The notes: generated from the sequence alone by a model not told the origin. A stretch of 49,764 nucleotides of DNA from W0P28-013 sp963621145 (GCA_963621145.1 CAVFDI010000004.1:1-49764), one strand, 5' to 3'. Positions 18,223 to 27,556 are shown, counted from the stretch's first letter. Numbers and translations are program-made.

Positions 18223-18972
18223 CTAAACCAGCCGACGACGAAATTCGGCACAAACAACCGCAGCAGCCACCGCCACATTGAGCGATTCGGAAGTGGGCGC
18301 ACCCGTGGGATAATTTGGAATAAGCAGACGCTCGTTGGCAAACGCTGCCACACGCGGCGAGACACCATTGCCCTCGTTGCCAAGAATGATTGCGCCAGAA
18401 GCCGAAAGTTTACGCCGATAAAGATTTTCGCCATCGAGAAAAGTGCCATAGATTGGCAAGCCAAGCTTCTGATATTCAGTAAGAATTAATGGTAAATCGG
18501 CATAATGCACCTGCACACGCGCCAGAGCGCCCATGGTGGCCTGAACGGTTTTAGGGTTGAAGATATCGGCGGTGGAAGGCGAACAAACAATGTGACGAAT
18601 GCCAAACCAATCGGCAATGCGCACGATGGTGCCGAGATTTCCTGGATTTTGCACCTCGTCGAGCACAAGAATCAACTCCGAGCGCAACGAATCGACCGAA
18701 AATTGATAGTCGGGTTGGCGAAAAACAGCCAAAACCGAAGTCGGTGCAGTGAGTTGCGAGAGTCGATGCATCTCGTCGTGCGAAACCATTTGCGCAGCAG
18801 CAAAATGATGTTGCAAAGCACATTCTGGCGTAACAAAAAGCGACTCGCAAACGAAATGCGGCAGCAAATCGCCCACAAGTTTTTCGCCCTCGGCAACAAA
18901 AAGATGCTGTTCGTCGCGCACTTTTTTCATGCCTAGCGACCGCACAAGTTTAATCTGATTTTTCGAGATCAT
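18223..18972 (-). CDS. SpoU/TrmH family RNA 2'-O-methyltransferase
   Basis: SAM-dependent methyltransferase acting on the ribose 2'-OH of a tRNA or rRNA nucleotide. The 249-residue protein has an N-terminal substrate-binding domain (about 1-95, with LFVAEGEKLVGDLL) and the knotted SPOUT domain with its three motifs: LDEVQNPGNLGTIVRIADW (motif 1, with the catalytic-type Arg), IILGNEGNGVSP (motif 2) and ESLNVAVAAAV (motif 3). The exact target is not predictable. It is divergent from tamL; the dispersed repeat copy 2 fills the shared upstream region. Confidence 0.93.
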   Translation of the reverse strand: MISKNQIKLVRSLGMKKVRDEQHLFVAEGEKLVGDLLPHFVCESLFVTPECALQHHFAAAQMVSHDEMHRLSQLTAPTSVLAVFRQPDYQFSVDSLRSELILVLDEVQNPGNLGTIVRIADWFGIRHIVCSPSTADIFNPKTVQATMGALARVQVHYADLPLILTEYQKLGLPIYGTFLDGENLYRRKLSASGAIILGNEGNGVSPRVAAFANERLLIPNYPTGAPTSESLNVAVAAAVVCAEFRRRLV

Positions 18973-18982
18973 ATTTGGATAT

Positions 18983-19153
18983 GTTCTAAAAATTCTACGC
19001 GTTGATTGTTTTCGATAAGTTCTAAAAAATCAGTTTTTGTCGCCCTTTGCGAATTTTTTGTTTCTAATCGGGTTTTTCCTCCTCACAAGAAACCTTAGTT
19101 CGCTCGAAAAGAGTTCAAAAATTCTTGCAAAGATGTTTTTTAGAACCTAACTT
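18983..19153 (+). repeat. Dispersed intergenic repeat, copy 2
   Basis: A 171-base element beginning GTTCTAAAAATTCTACG and ending TTTTTTAGAACCTAACTT, so its ends form an inverted GTTCTAAAAA repeat. Internal blocks shared with copy 3 (41745-42017): TTTTTGTCGC, CTTTGCGAAT, TTTTGTTTCTAATCGG and TTCAAAAATTCTTGCAAAGA. It fills the divergent trmH-like/tamL region. No open frame of note. Confidence 0.75.
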
Positions 19154-19205
19154 AAAAAATTGCCATTTTGCAGGTGCAAAGGTAAGAAAATCGTGGAATT
19201 TTTGC

Positions 19206-19213
19206 TAATTTTG
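19206..19213 (+). promoter_or_regulatory. -7 element for tamL
   Basis: TAATTTTG followed by CAAG. Its position means the upstream TTG codons in the same frame (for example 19160) are not transcribed from this promoter, so the tamL start is placed downstream of it. Confidence 0.5.
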
Positions 19214-19231
19214 CAAGTTAAATTGGCAGTT

Positions 19232-21511
19232 TTGCATACATCAACAAAGATATTACTGCGCCGACTGACGCTAAGTGGCTGTGTAGCAGCGATTTGCTGT
19301 TCGTGCAACCTATTGCGTTATGTGCCAGAAGGTGAGACATTGCTCAACAAAGTGACCATAAAAAGCGATGTTCCCGAGGCCACATCGGATCAACTGCAGT
19401 CGTATTTGCGGCAAACGCCAAACTCGCGCTTTTTCGGCATTGGTCGTGCAAAATTGGGAATTTACAGTTCTCAAGATGTGAATTCGAACAAATGGAAAGA
19501 CCGCTGGTTTAGGAAAATGGGCGAAGAACCTGTGATTTACGACAGTCTGCAGACCGAGGCCTCGCAAGAGCAACTGGTGCGGCAACTGCACAACAAAGGT
19601 TATTGGGATGCCACCGTCGACGTTCAGAAAACTGAAAAAGACCGCAAGACAAATCTCATATTCACAGTCACGGGCAACGAACCGTATCGCATTCGGTCGT
19701 ACAAGATAGATATTCCCGACGACTCGGTGATGTACTACCTGAATCGCCGTAAAACCGCGCTACCAAAGGAGGGCGATTTGTTCGATGCCGATGCGCTATC
19801 GGACGAGCGCGACGATGTGGCACAAACACTGCGCAGGCGCGGTTACTACTATTTTCAGAAAGAGGCTTTACGTTTCGAAGCTGATAGTGCCGACCATTTG
19901 GTTGATGTTACATTGAGGCTTCAGGACAATTATGCGCAGAACGATTCGGCACAGAAACGCCTTTTCAGTAAGCAATATGTGAGCAGCGTTACCATCTACG
20001 ACATCTCGAAATCGATTGACGACAACGGCAAGCTGAACCGCGAAGATTTGGACACGACCTACGTCGATGGTTATAGAGTGATTCACTCTAAAAAATCATG
20101 TTTTAGGCCGAAAAAAATGGCAGCCAAAGTGCTGATTAAACCCAATGCTCGCTACAACGAGCGTCGCGTAGAGCGCACATATTCCAACCTGAACGCACTG
20201 GCCGCCACCAAATATATCGACATCAACTTTGTAGAGCAAGGCGGCGATAGTTTGGCTTGCAATGTAATAATTTCGCCAAGCAAAAAGCACTCATTTTCAG
20301 TCGATTTGGAAGGGACAAACTCTGCGGGCGACCTTGGCATTGGTGTGGGCATCACCTATCAGAACAAAAACGCTTTTCGCGGGGCGGAAATTCTGAAAGT
20401 GAGTGCGCGCGGCAGTTACGAAGCCATGGGTAAAATCGGTTCGGTGCAGCACGCATGGGAAGTGGGCGGCGATGCATCGATAATAGTTCCAGAAGTGCTG
20501 ATGCCGCTAAAAGCCGACACACGCCGCAGACTTGGCGGAACGACACAATTTACCATCGGCTACAATTTTCAGCAACGCCCCGAATACAAACGCAACATTG
20601 CAAACCTTGGTATGAAATATGCTTGGAGCGTGCGTCGAACTCGCTTTGTATTCGATCTGATCGACATAAATTACGTGTACCTGCCTTGGAAAAGTGACGC
20701 TTTCGTTACAAAATACATGAACTCGTCGTCGTCGATTCGGTTCAGTTACGAAGACCACTTCATAATGCGCCTTGGCTTGGGCATTCAAAATTCGAACAAG
20801 CGCACCAACAGCACAACGCAGAGTTTTTACACCCTGCGCGCCAACATTTCAACTGCGGGCAACTTGCTCTATGGCATCAGCAACGCCGTTGGGCAAAAAC
20901 GCAGCGACGACGGGCAATTCCACATTTTCAGCACCGCCTATTCGCAATATGTGAAGGGCGACATGGATTTCACCTACAATCAGTATGTCAACAAAAATGT
21001 ACGATTGGTGTTCCATGGCGGCATTGGCGTGGCTTTTCCGTATGGCAACGCATCGATTTTGCCTTACGAGGAACGCTATTTCAGCGGCGGTGCCAACAGC
21101 GTGCGCGGTTGGTCGGTGCGTACGCTCGGTCCTGGACGATATGCCAACGGCGGCTACATCGACTATATGAACCAATCGGGCGATATTCGACTCGATTTGA
21201 ATGCCGAAATGCGTTTCAAACTGTTTTGGAAAATCTACGGTGCGTTGTTTATTGACGCTGGAAACATCTGGACCATAAAGGATTACGACGAACAACCCGG
21301 TGGATACTTTCAGTGGTCGACTTTCTACAAAGAGATTGCGTGCAGTTATGGCATTGGCATTCGCGCCGATTTCGACTATTTTGTAATTCGACTTGATATG
21401 GGCGTGAAACTGTACGAACCGAGTGGCACAACCACCTCGCAGCGTTGGCGCACCGACTTGAATTGGAAAGACGATTTTGCGCTACATTTTGCAGTCGGAT
21501 ATCCGTTCTAA
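19232..21511 (+). CDS. tamL: TamL-like lipoprotein (BamA/TamA family outer membrane protein)
   Basis: Omp85-superfamily protein; in Bacteroidota, TamL is the lipidated TamA counterpart that works with TamB in outer membrane biogenesis. No ATG precedes the signal; TTG at 19232 gives a basic start and hydrophobic segment (HTSTKILLRRLTLSGCVAAI) ending in CCSC, a lipoprotein-like site, then NLLRYVPEGETLLNKVTI, the standard start of mature TamL. POTRA-like domains occupy about 25-330 and a 16-stranded barrel the rest, with GGANSVRGWSVRTLGPG (the conserved lid-lock VRGW/Y loop) near residue 630 and a terminal aromatic strand HFAVGYPF. The start codon is uncertain: TTG 19223 is an alternative. Divergent from the TrmH-like gene. 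Confidence 0.85.
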   Translation: MHTSTKILLRRLTLSGCVAAICCSCNLLRYVPEGETLLNKVTIKSDVPEATSDQLQSYLRQTPNSRFFGIGRAKLGIYSSQDVNSNKWKDRWFRKMGEEPVIYDSLQTEASQEQLVRQLHNKGYWDATVDVQKTEKDRKTNLIFTVTGNEPYRIRSYKIDIPDDSVMYYLNRRKTALPKEGDLFDADALSDERDDVAQTLRRRGYYYFQKEALRFEADSADHLVDVTLRLQDNYAQNDSAQKRLFSKQYVSSVTIYDISKSIDDNGKLNREDLDTTYVDGYRVIHSKKSCFRPKKMAAKVLIKPNARYNERRVERTYSNLNALAATKYIDINFVEQGGDSLACNVIISPSKKHSFSVDLEGTNSAGDLGIGVGITYQNKNAFRGAEILKVSARGSYEAMGKIGSVQHAWEVGGDASIIVPEVLMPLKADTRRRLGGTTQFTIGYNFQQRPEYKRNIANLGMKYAWSVRRTRFVFDLIDINYVYLPWKSDAFVTKYMNSSSSIRFSYEDHFIMRLGLGIQNSNKRTNSTTQSFYTLRANISTAGNLLYGISNAVGQKRSDDGQFHIFSTAYSQYVKGDMDFTYNQYVNKNVRLVFHGGIGVAFPYGNASILPYEERYFSGGANSVRGWSVRTLGPGRYANGGYIDYMNQSGDIRLDLNAEMRFKLFWKIYGALFIDAGNIWTIKDYDEQPGGYFQWSTFYKEIACSYGIGIRADFDYFVIRLDMGVKLYEPSGTTTSQRWRTDLNWKDDFALHFAVGYPF

Positions 21512-21552
21512 CAAATTATTTAATTACTTAATTTTCAATTACTTAATCATTT
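21512..21552. repeat. Low-complexity TTAATTA spacer
   Basis: Words of TTATTTAATTACTTAATT type between tamL and the dipeptidase gene, like those at 9221 and 35757. Confidence 0.5.
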
Positions 21553-21553
21553 G

Positions 21554-21574
21554 GCGGTTCGACACGTTCACCGC
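21554..21574. repeat. REP-like palindrome, copy 1
   Basis: GCGGTTCGA-CACG-TTCACCGC: complementary outer arms GCGGT/ACCGC. It resembles the widespread GGTTCGACAAGCTCACC type of palindrome and the second copy at 47164. It lies 22 bases before the dipeptidase start. Confidence 0.55.
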
Positions 21575-21595
21575 ACAATCTGAAATCAACTTTTT

Positions 21596-23296
21596 ATGAA
21601 AAAACAACTCTTCATTGCTCTATTTGCAGCCTGCACTAGCATGGGCTGGGCTTGCACTAACTTTTTGGTGGGCAAAAACGCAACCATCGATGGTTCGACC
21701 ATGGTGACTTACTCGGCCGACTCGTATTCGCTGTTTGGCGCGCTCTACCACTACCCCGCCGCCACGCATGCCGAAGGTGCCATGCGCCCAGTGTACGATT
21801 GGGACACGGGAAAATATCTTGGCGAAATTCCAGAAGCCGCACAAACCTACAATGTGGTGGGCAACATGAACGAACACCAGTTGACCATTGGCGAAACCAC
21901 TTACGGCGGTCGCGAAGAGTTGGTCGACACTACGGGACTGATTGATTACGGCAGCCTGATTTACATCACTTTGCAACGAGCAAAAAATGCGCGCGAAGCC
22001 ATCCGTACCATGACCGACCTTGTGGCGCAATACGGTTACTGCAGCAGCGGCGAATCGTTTTCTGTGGCCGATCCAAACGAAATATGGATTCTTGAGATGA
22101 TCGGCAAAGGCGTGGGCAACAAAGGCGCAGTGTGGGTTGCGCGCCGCATTCCCGACGATTGCATATCGGCACACGCCAACCAAGCGCGAATAACCACCTT
22201 CCCGCTCGAGGGCAAAAAATCGTCTAACAGCCTCAGTAGCAAGCACATAGATCGCCTGCAAGAGCCACAAATTGATGTCGTTTATTCCGACGACGTAATC
22301 AGTTTTGCACGAAAAAAAGGCTATTTCAAGGGCAAAGACGAAGAATTTAGTTTTTCCGACACCTACAATCCGCTCGACTACGGCGGCATTCGCTGGTGCG
22401 AAGCGCGCGTTTGGGCATTTTTCAACGCTTTGAACGACAGCATGGCGCAATACATCGACTACATCAATGGCGAAAGTCTGTGCCGCATGCCACTTTGGGT
22501 GAAACCAAATCAAAAAATAACGCTCGAAATCATGCGCGGTCGTATGCGCGACCACTACGAAGGCACGCCACTCGACATGACAGTGGGCGCAGGCAGTGGC
22601 CCTTATGCCACACCATTCCGTCCGAGCCCACTCACCTACAAAGTGGACAGCGTGGAATACTATCACGAACGCCCCGTTGCCACGCAACAAACGGGCTTCA
22701 CCTTTGTGGCTCAAATGCGTTCGTGGCTGCCCGATGCCATTGGCGGCATACTTTGGTTCGGTGTTGACGATGCCACGGGCAACCTCTATGTGCCGATGTA
22801 TTGCTGCCTGACAAAAGTTCCGATTTCGTTCAGCGAAAAAAATGGCAGTCTGCTCGATTTTTCGTGGACATCGGCTTTTTGGGTGAACAACTGGGTGTGC
22901 AACATGGCCTACACGCGCTATTCCGACATGATGCCAGAGATAAAAGCCGAACAGAAAAAATGGGAATCCTATTTCGAAACGGCTGCCAAACAAGCCGATT
23001 CGTTCGCACAATCGTACGACTCGACCAATATGGTACAATTTTTGACAGATTTTTCTAACGCGCAAGCCGAAACTGCCATCACAGCATGGAAAAAACTGGG
23101 CGAACGCCTGATGGTGAAATATCTCGATGGCGTTACGAAGCCTGAAACCAACGGTGTTTTCGATCGCGACGACTACAACAATCCGAAGAAAATAATCCGT
23201 CCTGGCTACAACGAGGATTTCAATCGCGAAGAATTTGTAAAACCCGATCCAGAGCGATTCCGCGTGAAAAGCAAAGACGAACTTGGGACAAAATAA
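21596..23296 (+). CDS. Exported C69 (U34) family dipeptidase
   Basis: Ntn-hydrolase dipeptidase of 566 residues. The signal peptide (MKKQLFIALFAACTSMGWA) is followed directly by Cys20 in CTNFLVGKNATIDGSTMVTYSAD; in family C69 this cysteine becomes the N-terminal nucleophile, so signal cleavage at Ala19 would expose it. Further family features are NEHQLTIGETTYGGREEL, GESFSVADPNEIWILEMIGKG, and NQARITTFPL. The location is periplasmic or extracellular. The M3 peptidase gene begins 25 bases downstream, giving a likely two-gene peptide-degrading unit for a proteolytic, amino-acid-fermenting lifestyle. Confidence 0.93.
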   Translation: MKKQLFIALFAACTSMGWACTNFLVGKNATIDGSTMVTYSADSYSLFGALYHYPAATHAEGAMRPVYDWDTGKYLGEIPEAAQTYNVVGNMNEHQLTIGETTYGGREELVDTTGLIDYGSLIYITLQRAKNAREAIRTMTDLVAQYGYCSSGESFSVADPNEIWILEMIGKGVGNKGAVWVARRIPDDCISAHANQARITTFPLEGKKSSNSLSSKHIDRLQEPQIDVVYSDDVISFARKKGYFKGKDEEFSFSDTYNPLDYGGIRWCEARVWAFFNALNDSMAQYIDYINGESLCRMPLWVKPNQKITLEIMRGRMRDHYEGTPLDMTVGAGSGPYATPFRPSPLTYKVDSVEYYHERPVATQQTGFTFVAQMRSWLPDAIGGILWFGVDDATGNLYVPMYCCLTKVPISFSEKNGSLLDFSWTSAFWVNNWVCNMAYTRYSDMMPEIKAEQKKWESYFETAAKQADSFAQSYDSTNMVQFLTDFSNAQAETAITAWKKLGERLMVKYLDGVTKPETNGVFDRDDYNNPKKIIRPGYNEDFNREEFVKPDPERFRVKSKDELGTK

Positions 23297-23321
23297 TTGC
23301 TAATTTTCAATCATCATCAAC

Positions 23322-25412
23322 ATGAAAAAAATCAGTTTAATTCTTATTTCAACACTTGTCTGCATTATGACAAACGCCGAAAATCCATTTTTCAACTACA
23401 AAAATTGGGACACGCCGCACGGCACTTACCCATTCAACGAGATTAAAGCCGAGCATTACATGCCTGCTTTCGAAGAGGCTATGCGCCAAGGTTTGGCCGA
23501 AATTGATGCCATCGCCAACAACCCCAAAGCACCAACTTTTGCCAACACCATCGAAGCCTACGAGAAATCGGGTCAAATGCTGAGCGTGGTGGCGAGTTGC
23601 TTCTACAACCTCTGCAGCGCCGAGACCAACGACGAACTGCAAGCCATCGAACTCGAACTTTCGCCAAAAATGAGCGAATACAGCGCCTCCATTCTGCTCA
23701 ACGAGAAACTTTTTGAGCGCATCAAAGCAGTTTACGAGCAACGCGACAAGCTGAAACTGACAAAAGAGCAGGCAAAAATGCTCGACGACATCTACGACGG
23801 ATTTGCCAACAATGGTGCCAATTTGTCAGCTGCCGACAAAGAAAAATACAAAGAACTGACAGCCAAACTGAGCGAGCTCACGCTGACTTACGGACAAAAT
23901 GTGCTGAAAGCCACCAACGCTTGGACACGCCTCATCAAAGACGAGAATCTGCTGGCTGGTCTGTCGGACGACACCAAAAAGATGATGCGCGCCAACGCCG
24001 AGAAGAAAGGACTCGAAGGCTGGTTGCTCGATCTGAAACCGACCACCTATCTGCCCGTGATGAAATACTGCGACAACCGCGATATTCGCCGCGAACTCTA
24101 CATGGCTTACAACACGCGATGCATCGGTGGAGAATTTGATAACACACAGATTATCAAAGAGATAGTAAATACTCGCTTGGCTTTGGTACAACTTTTTGGC
24201 AAAGAATGCTTCGCCGATAAATCGCTGCACAAAACCATGGCCGAAACCAAGGAAAATGTCTACAAACTGCTCGACCAACTGCGCGATGCTTACATGCCTG
24301 TGGCTCGTGCCGAATACGACGAACTGCAGCAGTTTGCCGACTCGCTCGGATTCTACGCCACACTGCAGGCTTGGGATTGGAGTTACTATTCCGAAAAACT
24401 GAAAAACGAAAAATACAGCCTCAGCGACGACGAATTGCGTCCCTATTTCGAACTCGAAAATGTGAAAAAAGGCGTTTTCGACCTCGCCAACCGCTTGTAT
24501 GGCGTGAAATTCGTGAAAAATCCGAAAATTCAAGTCTATAATCCCGAAGTCGATGCCTACGATGTGTTCGACAATAAAGGCAATTTCGTGGCCGTCTACT
24601 ACTGCGATTTTCACCCACGCGAAGGCAAACGCGGAGGCGCTTGGATGAACGATTTCAAACCACAATGGCGCGAAGGCAAGAAAGATTCGCGTCCACACAT
24701 TGTGAATGTGATGAACTTTACACGCGCCACAGCCGACAAACCAGCGCTGCTCACCTACGACGAGGTTGAGACCTTCCTGCACGAGTTCGGTCACGGACTG
24801 CACGGCATGCTCACACGCTGCCAATATGCGTCGATGTCGGGAACCAATGTGCCGCGCGACTTTGTGGAACTGCCATCACAATTCAACGAAAATTTCCTTG
24901 GCGAGAAGGAGTTCCTCGACACATTTGCCAAGCACTACCTCACAGGCGAAGCAATGCCGCAAGAGTTGATAGACAAGATTAAGGCTTCGCAAAACTATCA
25001 CGCAGCCTATGCTTGCGCACGCCAACTGAGTTTTGGCTACCTCGACATGGCTTGGCACACACTCACCGCACCATTCGATGGCGAGGTCATCGAGTTTGGC
25101 AACGCCGCCATGAAGCAAGTGAAAGTGTTGCCCGTTGTGCCTGAAACGCAGATGGAGACCGCTTTCACGCACATATTCTCGGGCGGATATGCCGCAGGCT
25201 ACTACAGTTACAAATGGTCGGAAGTGCTCGATGCCGATGCCTTCTCGGTATTCAAGAAAAATGGCATATTCGACAAAAAGACAGCCGACAGTTTCCGCAC
25301 CAACATTCTCGAACGCGGCGGCACGGAACCTGCCATGGATCTCTACAAACGTTTCCGTGGTCAAGAGCCAACCATCGACGCACTGCTCGAACGCGATGGA
25401 ATAAAAAAGTAG
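23322..25412 (+). CDS. M3 family metallopeptidase (peptidyl-dipeptidase Dcp-like), exported
   Basis: Zinc oligopeptidase of 696 residues. The gluzincin motif HEFGH lies at 487-491 (in TFLHEFGHGLHGML) with the third ligand expected in FVELPSQFNENF, a pattern of Dcp/oligopeptidase A enzymes that cleave short peptides. A signal peptide (MKKISLILISTLVCIMTNA) precedes the mature start ENPFFNYKNWDTPHGTYPF, indicating export to the periplasm, typical of Bacteroidales homologues. The long alpha-helical N-terminal half and C-terminal GGTEPAMDLYKRFRG are as in the family. It is 25 bases downstream of the C69 dipeptidase, likely co-transcribed. Confidence 0.94.
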   Translation: MKKISLILISTLVCIMTNAENPFFNYKNWDTPHGTYPFNEIKAEHYMPAFEEAMRQGLAEIDAIANNPKAPTFANTIEAYEKSGQMLSVVASCFYNLCSAETNDELQAIELELSPKMSEYSASILLNEKLFERIKAVYEQRDKLKLTKEQAKMLDDIYDGFANNGANLSAADKEKYKELTAKLSELTLTYGQNVLKATNAWTRLIKDENLLAGLSDDTKKMMRANAEKKGLEGWLLDLKPTTYLPVMKYCDNRDIRRELYMAYNTRCIGGEFDNTQIIKEIVNTRLALVQLFGKECFADKSLHKTMAETKENVYKLLDQLRDAYMPVARAEYDELQQFADSLGFYATLQAWDWSYYSEKLKNEKYSLSDDELRPYFELENVKKGVFDLANRLYGVKFVKNPKIQVYNPEVDAYDVFDNKGNFVAVYYCDFHPREGKRGGAWMNDFKPQWREGKKDSRPHIVNVMNFTRATADKPALLTYDEVETFLHEFGHGLHGMLTRCQYASMSGTNVPRDFVELPSQFNENFLGEKEFLDTFAKHYLTGEAMPQELIDKIKASQNYHAAYACARQLSFGYLDMAWHTLTAPFDGEVIEFGNAAMKQVKVLPVVPETQMETAFTHIFSGGYAAGYYSYKWSEVLDADAFSVFKKNGIFDKKTADSFRTNILERGGTEPAMDLYKRFRGQEPTIDALLERDGIKK

Positions 25413-25632
25413 CAAGATATGAGTAGCAAGTAGCAAGATAATTGACAATGAAAGGTTATAGGTTATAGNNNNNAGAATAAAGAATAAAGAATAAAGACAA
25501 AAGACCAAAACAACTTGAAACCTGAAACTTAAAAACATAGAAACAGCGCGAGAAACTAGAAACAAAAATTGCGGCAGCAATTTTGAGAAACAATTTGAAA
25601 TTTTGAAATTTGAAATCTGAAATTAAAAGAAC
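25413..25632. repeat. Low-complexity spacer with an N run
   Basis: Between the M3 peptidase and clpP. Contains GGTTATAGGTTATAG, five unresolved bases (25469-25473), three to four AGAATAA/AGAATAAAG repeats, and TTTGAAATTTGAAATCTGAA, the reverse complement of the unit found at 39837 and 48791. The N run marks an assembly gap whose true length is unknown. Confidence 0.7.
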
Positions 25633-26310
25633 ATGGACGAATTTAGTAAATTTGCGACTAAACATCTGAACATGAACAGTTTAGCGCTCGAACAGTATCG
25701 CTCACAAGTGAAAATGGGTGGCAGTTATATCTCGCCATCGATTTTGGAGGAGCGTCAACTGAATGTAACCCAAATGGACGTATTTTCGCGTCTGATGATG
25801 GATCGAATCATCTTTCTTGGCTCCGAAATCGACGACTATGTGGCCAATGTGATACAAGCGCAACTGCTGTTTCTCGACACATCGGATCCTGGGAAAGATA
25901 TCTTTATCTACCTGAATTCGCCAGGCGGATCGGTTCACGCTGGACTCGGCATCTACGACACCATGCAATACATTCGCAGCACCGTTGGCACCATCTGCAC
26001 AGGCATGGCAGCCTCGATGGCAGCCGTACTTTTGGTGGCTGGTGCAAAAGGCAAACGCTCGGCGCTCACTCACTCGCGCGTGATGATTCACCAACCAATG
26101 GGCGGAATGCAGGGACAAGCGGCCGACATGGAAATAACCGTTCGCGAAATTCAAAAACTGCGCGCCGAACTCTATCAAATCATTGCCGATCACTCTGGCC
26201 AACCATACGACAAAATCGCTGCCGACAGCGACCGCGACTATTGGATGACCTCGCAAGAAGCACTCGAATACGGCATGATAGACAACATCTTGACACGCGA
26301 CAAAAAGTAA
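25633..26310 (+). CDS. clpP: ATP-dependent Clp protease proteolytic subunit
   Basis: Serine protease chamber of the ClpXP protease. The 225-residue protein has the catalytic triad: Ser128 in GMAASMA, His153 in MIHQP and Asp202 in the DSDRDYWM segment, plus the handle region and LNSPGGSV. The start MDEFSKFATKHLNMNSLAL agrees with Bacteroidales ClpP N-termini, so the first ATG is kept. clpX begins 16 bases downstream. The trigger factor gene that commonly precedes clpP in this phylum is not in the window; an M3 peptidase gene precedes it instead. Confidence 0.96.
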   Translation: MDEFSKFATKHLNMNSLALEQYRSQVKMGGSYISPSILEERQLNVTQMDVFSRLMMDRIIFLGSEIDDYVANVIQAQLLFLDTSDPGKDIFIYLNSPGGSVHAGLGIYDTMQYIRSTVGTICTGMAASMAAVLLVAGAKGKRSALTHSRVMIHQPMGGMQGQAADMEITVREIQKLRAELYQIIADHSGQPYDKIAADSDRDYWMTSQEALEYGMIDNILTRDKK

Positions 26311-26326
26311 CCGCACACAAAAATTT

Positions 26327-27556
26327 ATGGCAAGACAAACAAAAAAAGACGAAAGACGCTGCGCTTTCTGCGGACGAGGCGAAAGCGAAGTAGGTCTGTT
26401 GATCACTGGTCAATGGGCCAACATCTGCACCGACTGCGTAGAATTAGCCAGCCATTTCATCAATGAAGACGTAAAAAAAGAAGAAACAGCTACGTTCGAC
26501 GGCAAAAATCTACCCAAGCCAATCGAAATAAAAGAGTTTCTCGACCAATATGTGATCGGTCAGGACGAAGCAAAAAAATTTCTTTCGGTTGCTGTTTATA
26601 ACCACTACAAACGCATTACACAGCCGAAATCGGTCGAAGATGTAGAAATTGAGAAGTCGAACATCATACTTGTTGGAGCAACGGGAACTGGCAAAACGCT
26701 GCTGGCGCGCACCATTGCCAAACGCCTCGATGTGCCTTTTACCATTGTCGATGCCACAGTGCTGACCGAAGCGGGCTATGTTGGCGAAGACATCGAAAAC
26801 ATACTCACACGCCTACTGCAAGCAGCCGACTACAACGTGAAAGCCGCCGAGCGAGGCATTGTCTTCATCGACGAGATTGATAAGATAGCGCGCAAAGGCG
26901 ACAATCCAAGCATTACACGCGACGTAAGCGGCGAAGGCGTGCAACAAGGTCTGCTGAAACTGCTCGAAGGCTCGATAGTGAATGTGCCGCCACAAGGCGG
27001 GCGCAAACACCCCGAGCAGAAGCTGATTCCAGTGAACACGCAAAATATTTTGTTCATCTGCGGCGGCGCATTCGAAGGCATCGAAAAAAAGATTGCGCAA
27101 CGACTCAACACGCACGTGGTGGGATTTGGCACGGTAAACGAGCAAAACAGCATCGACCGCAACAACATGATGAAATACATTGCGCCACAAGATCTGAAAG
27201 CATTCGGACTCATTCCCGAAATCATCGGGCGTCTGCCAATACTCACTCACCTCGATCCGCTCGACCGCAAAGCACTGCGTCAAATCTTGACAGAGCCCAA
27301 AAATGCCATCATCAAACAGTATGTAAAACTGTTCAATCTCGATGGCGTAATGCTCACCTTCGACGACGATGTGCTGGAATACATTGTCGACAAGGCCATC
27401 GAATTCAAACTCGGTGCACGCGGATTGCGTAGCATTGTCGAGACAATAATGATCGATGCGATGTACGAAACGCCTTCGAGCGACAAGAAAACGCTGAATA
27501 TCACACGCCAATATGCCGAGCAGAAACTCGCCAACATGAGCAACATCTGCGCATAA
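26327..27556 (+). CDS. clpX: ATP-dependent Clp protease ATP-binding subunit ClpX
   Basis: AAA+ unfoldase that recognises and feeds substrates to ClpP. The 409-residue protein has an N-terminal C4 zinc-binding domain (Cys12, Cys15, Cys34, Cys37), Walker A GATGTGKT (a variant of the usual GPTGSGKT), Walker B IVFIDEIDK, sensor and arginine-finger regions, and the ClpP-docking loop as VGF in HVVGFGT (IGF in many species). The C-terminal small domain includes LGARGLRSIVE. It is 16 bases after clpP and is followed by a terminator shared with the convergent SDH operon. Confidence 0.96.
   Translation: MARQTKKDERRCAFCGRGESEVGLLITGQWANICTDCVELASHFINEDVKKEETATFDGKNLPKPIEIKEFLDQYVIGQDEAKKFLSVAVYNHYKRITQPKSVEDVEIEKSNIILVGATGTGKTLLARTIAKRLDVPFTIVDATVLTEAGYVGEDIENILTRLLQAADYNVKAAERGIVFIDEIDKIARKGDNPSITRDVSGEGVQQGLLKLLEGSIVNVPPQGGRKHPEQKLIPVNTQNILFICGGAFEGIEKKIAQRLNTHVVGFGTVNEQNSIDRNNMMKYIAPQDLKAFGLIPEIIGRLPILTHLDPLDRKALRQILTEPKNAIIKQYVKLFNLDGVMLTFDDDVLEYIVDKAIEFKLGARGLRSIVETIMIDAMYETPSSDKKTLNITRQYAEQKLANMSNICA

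Noticed and set aside
21620..23065. 481-codon open frame opposite the C69 dipeptidase
   Set aside because: Shadow of a real gene, no start context and no recognisable domain.
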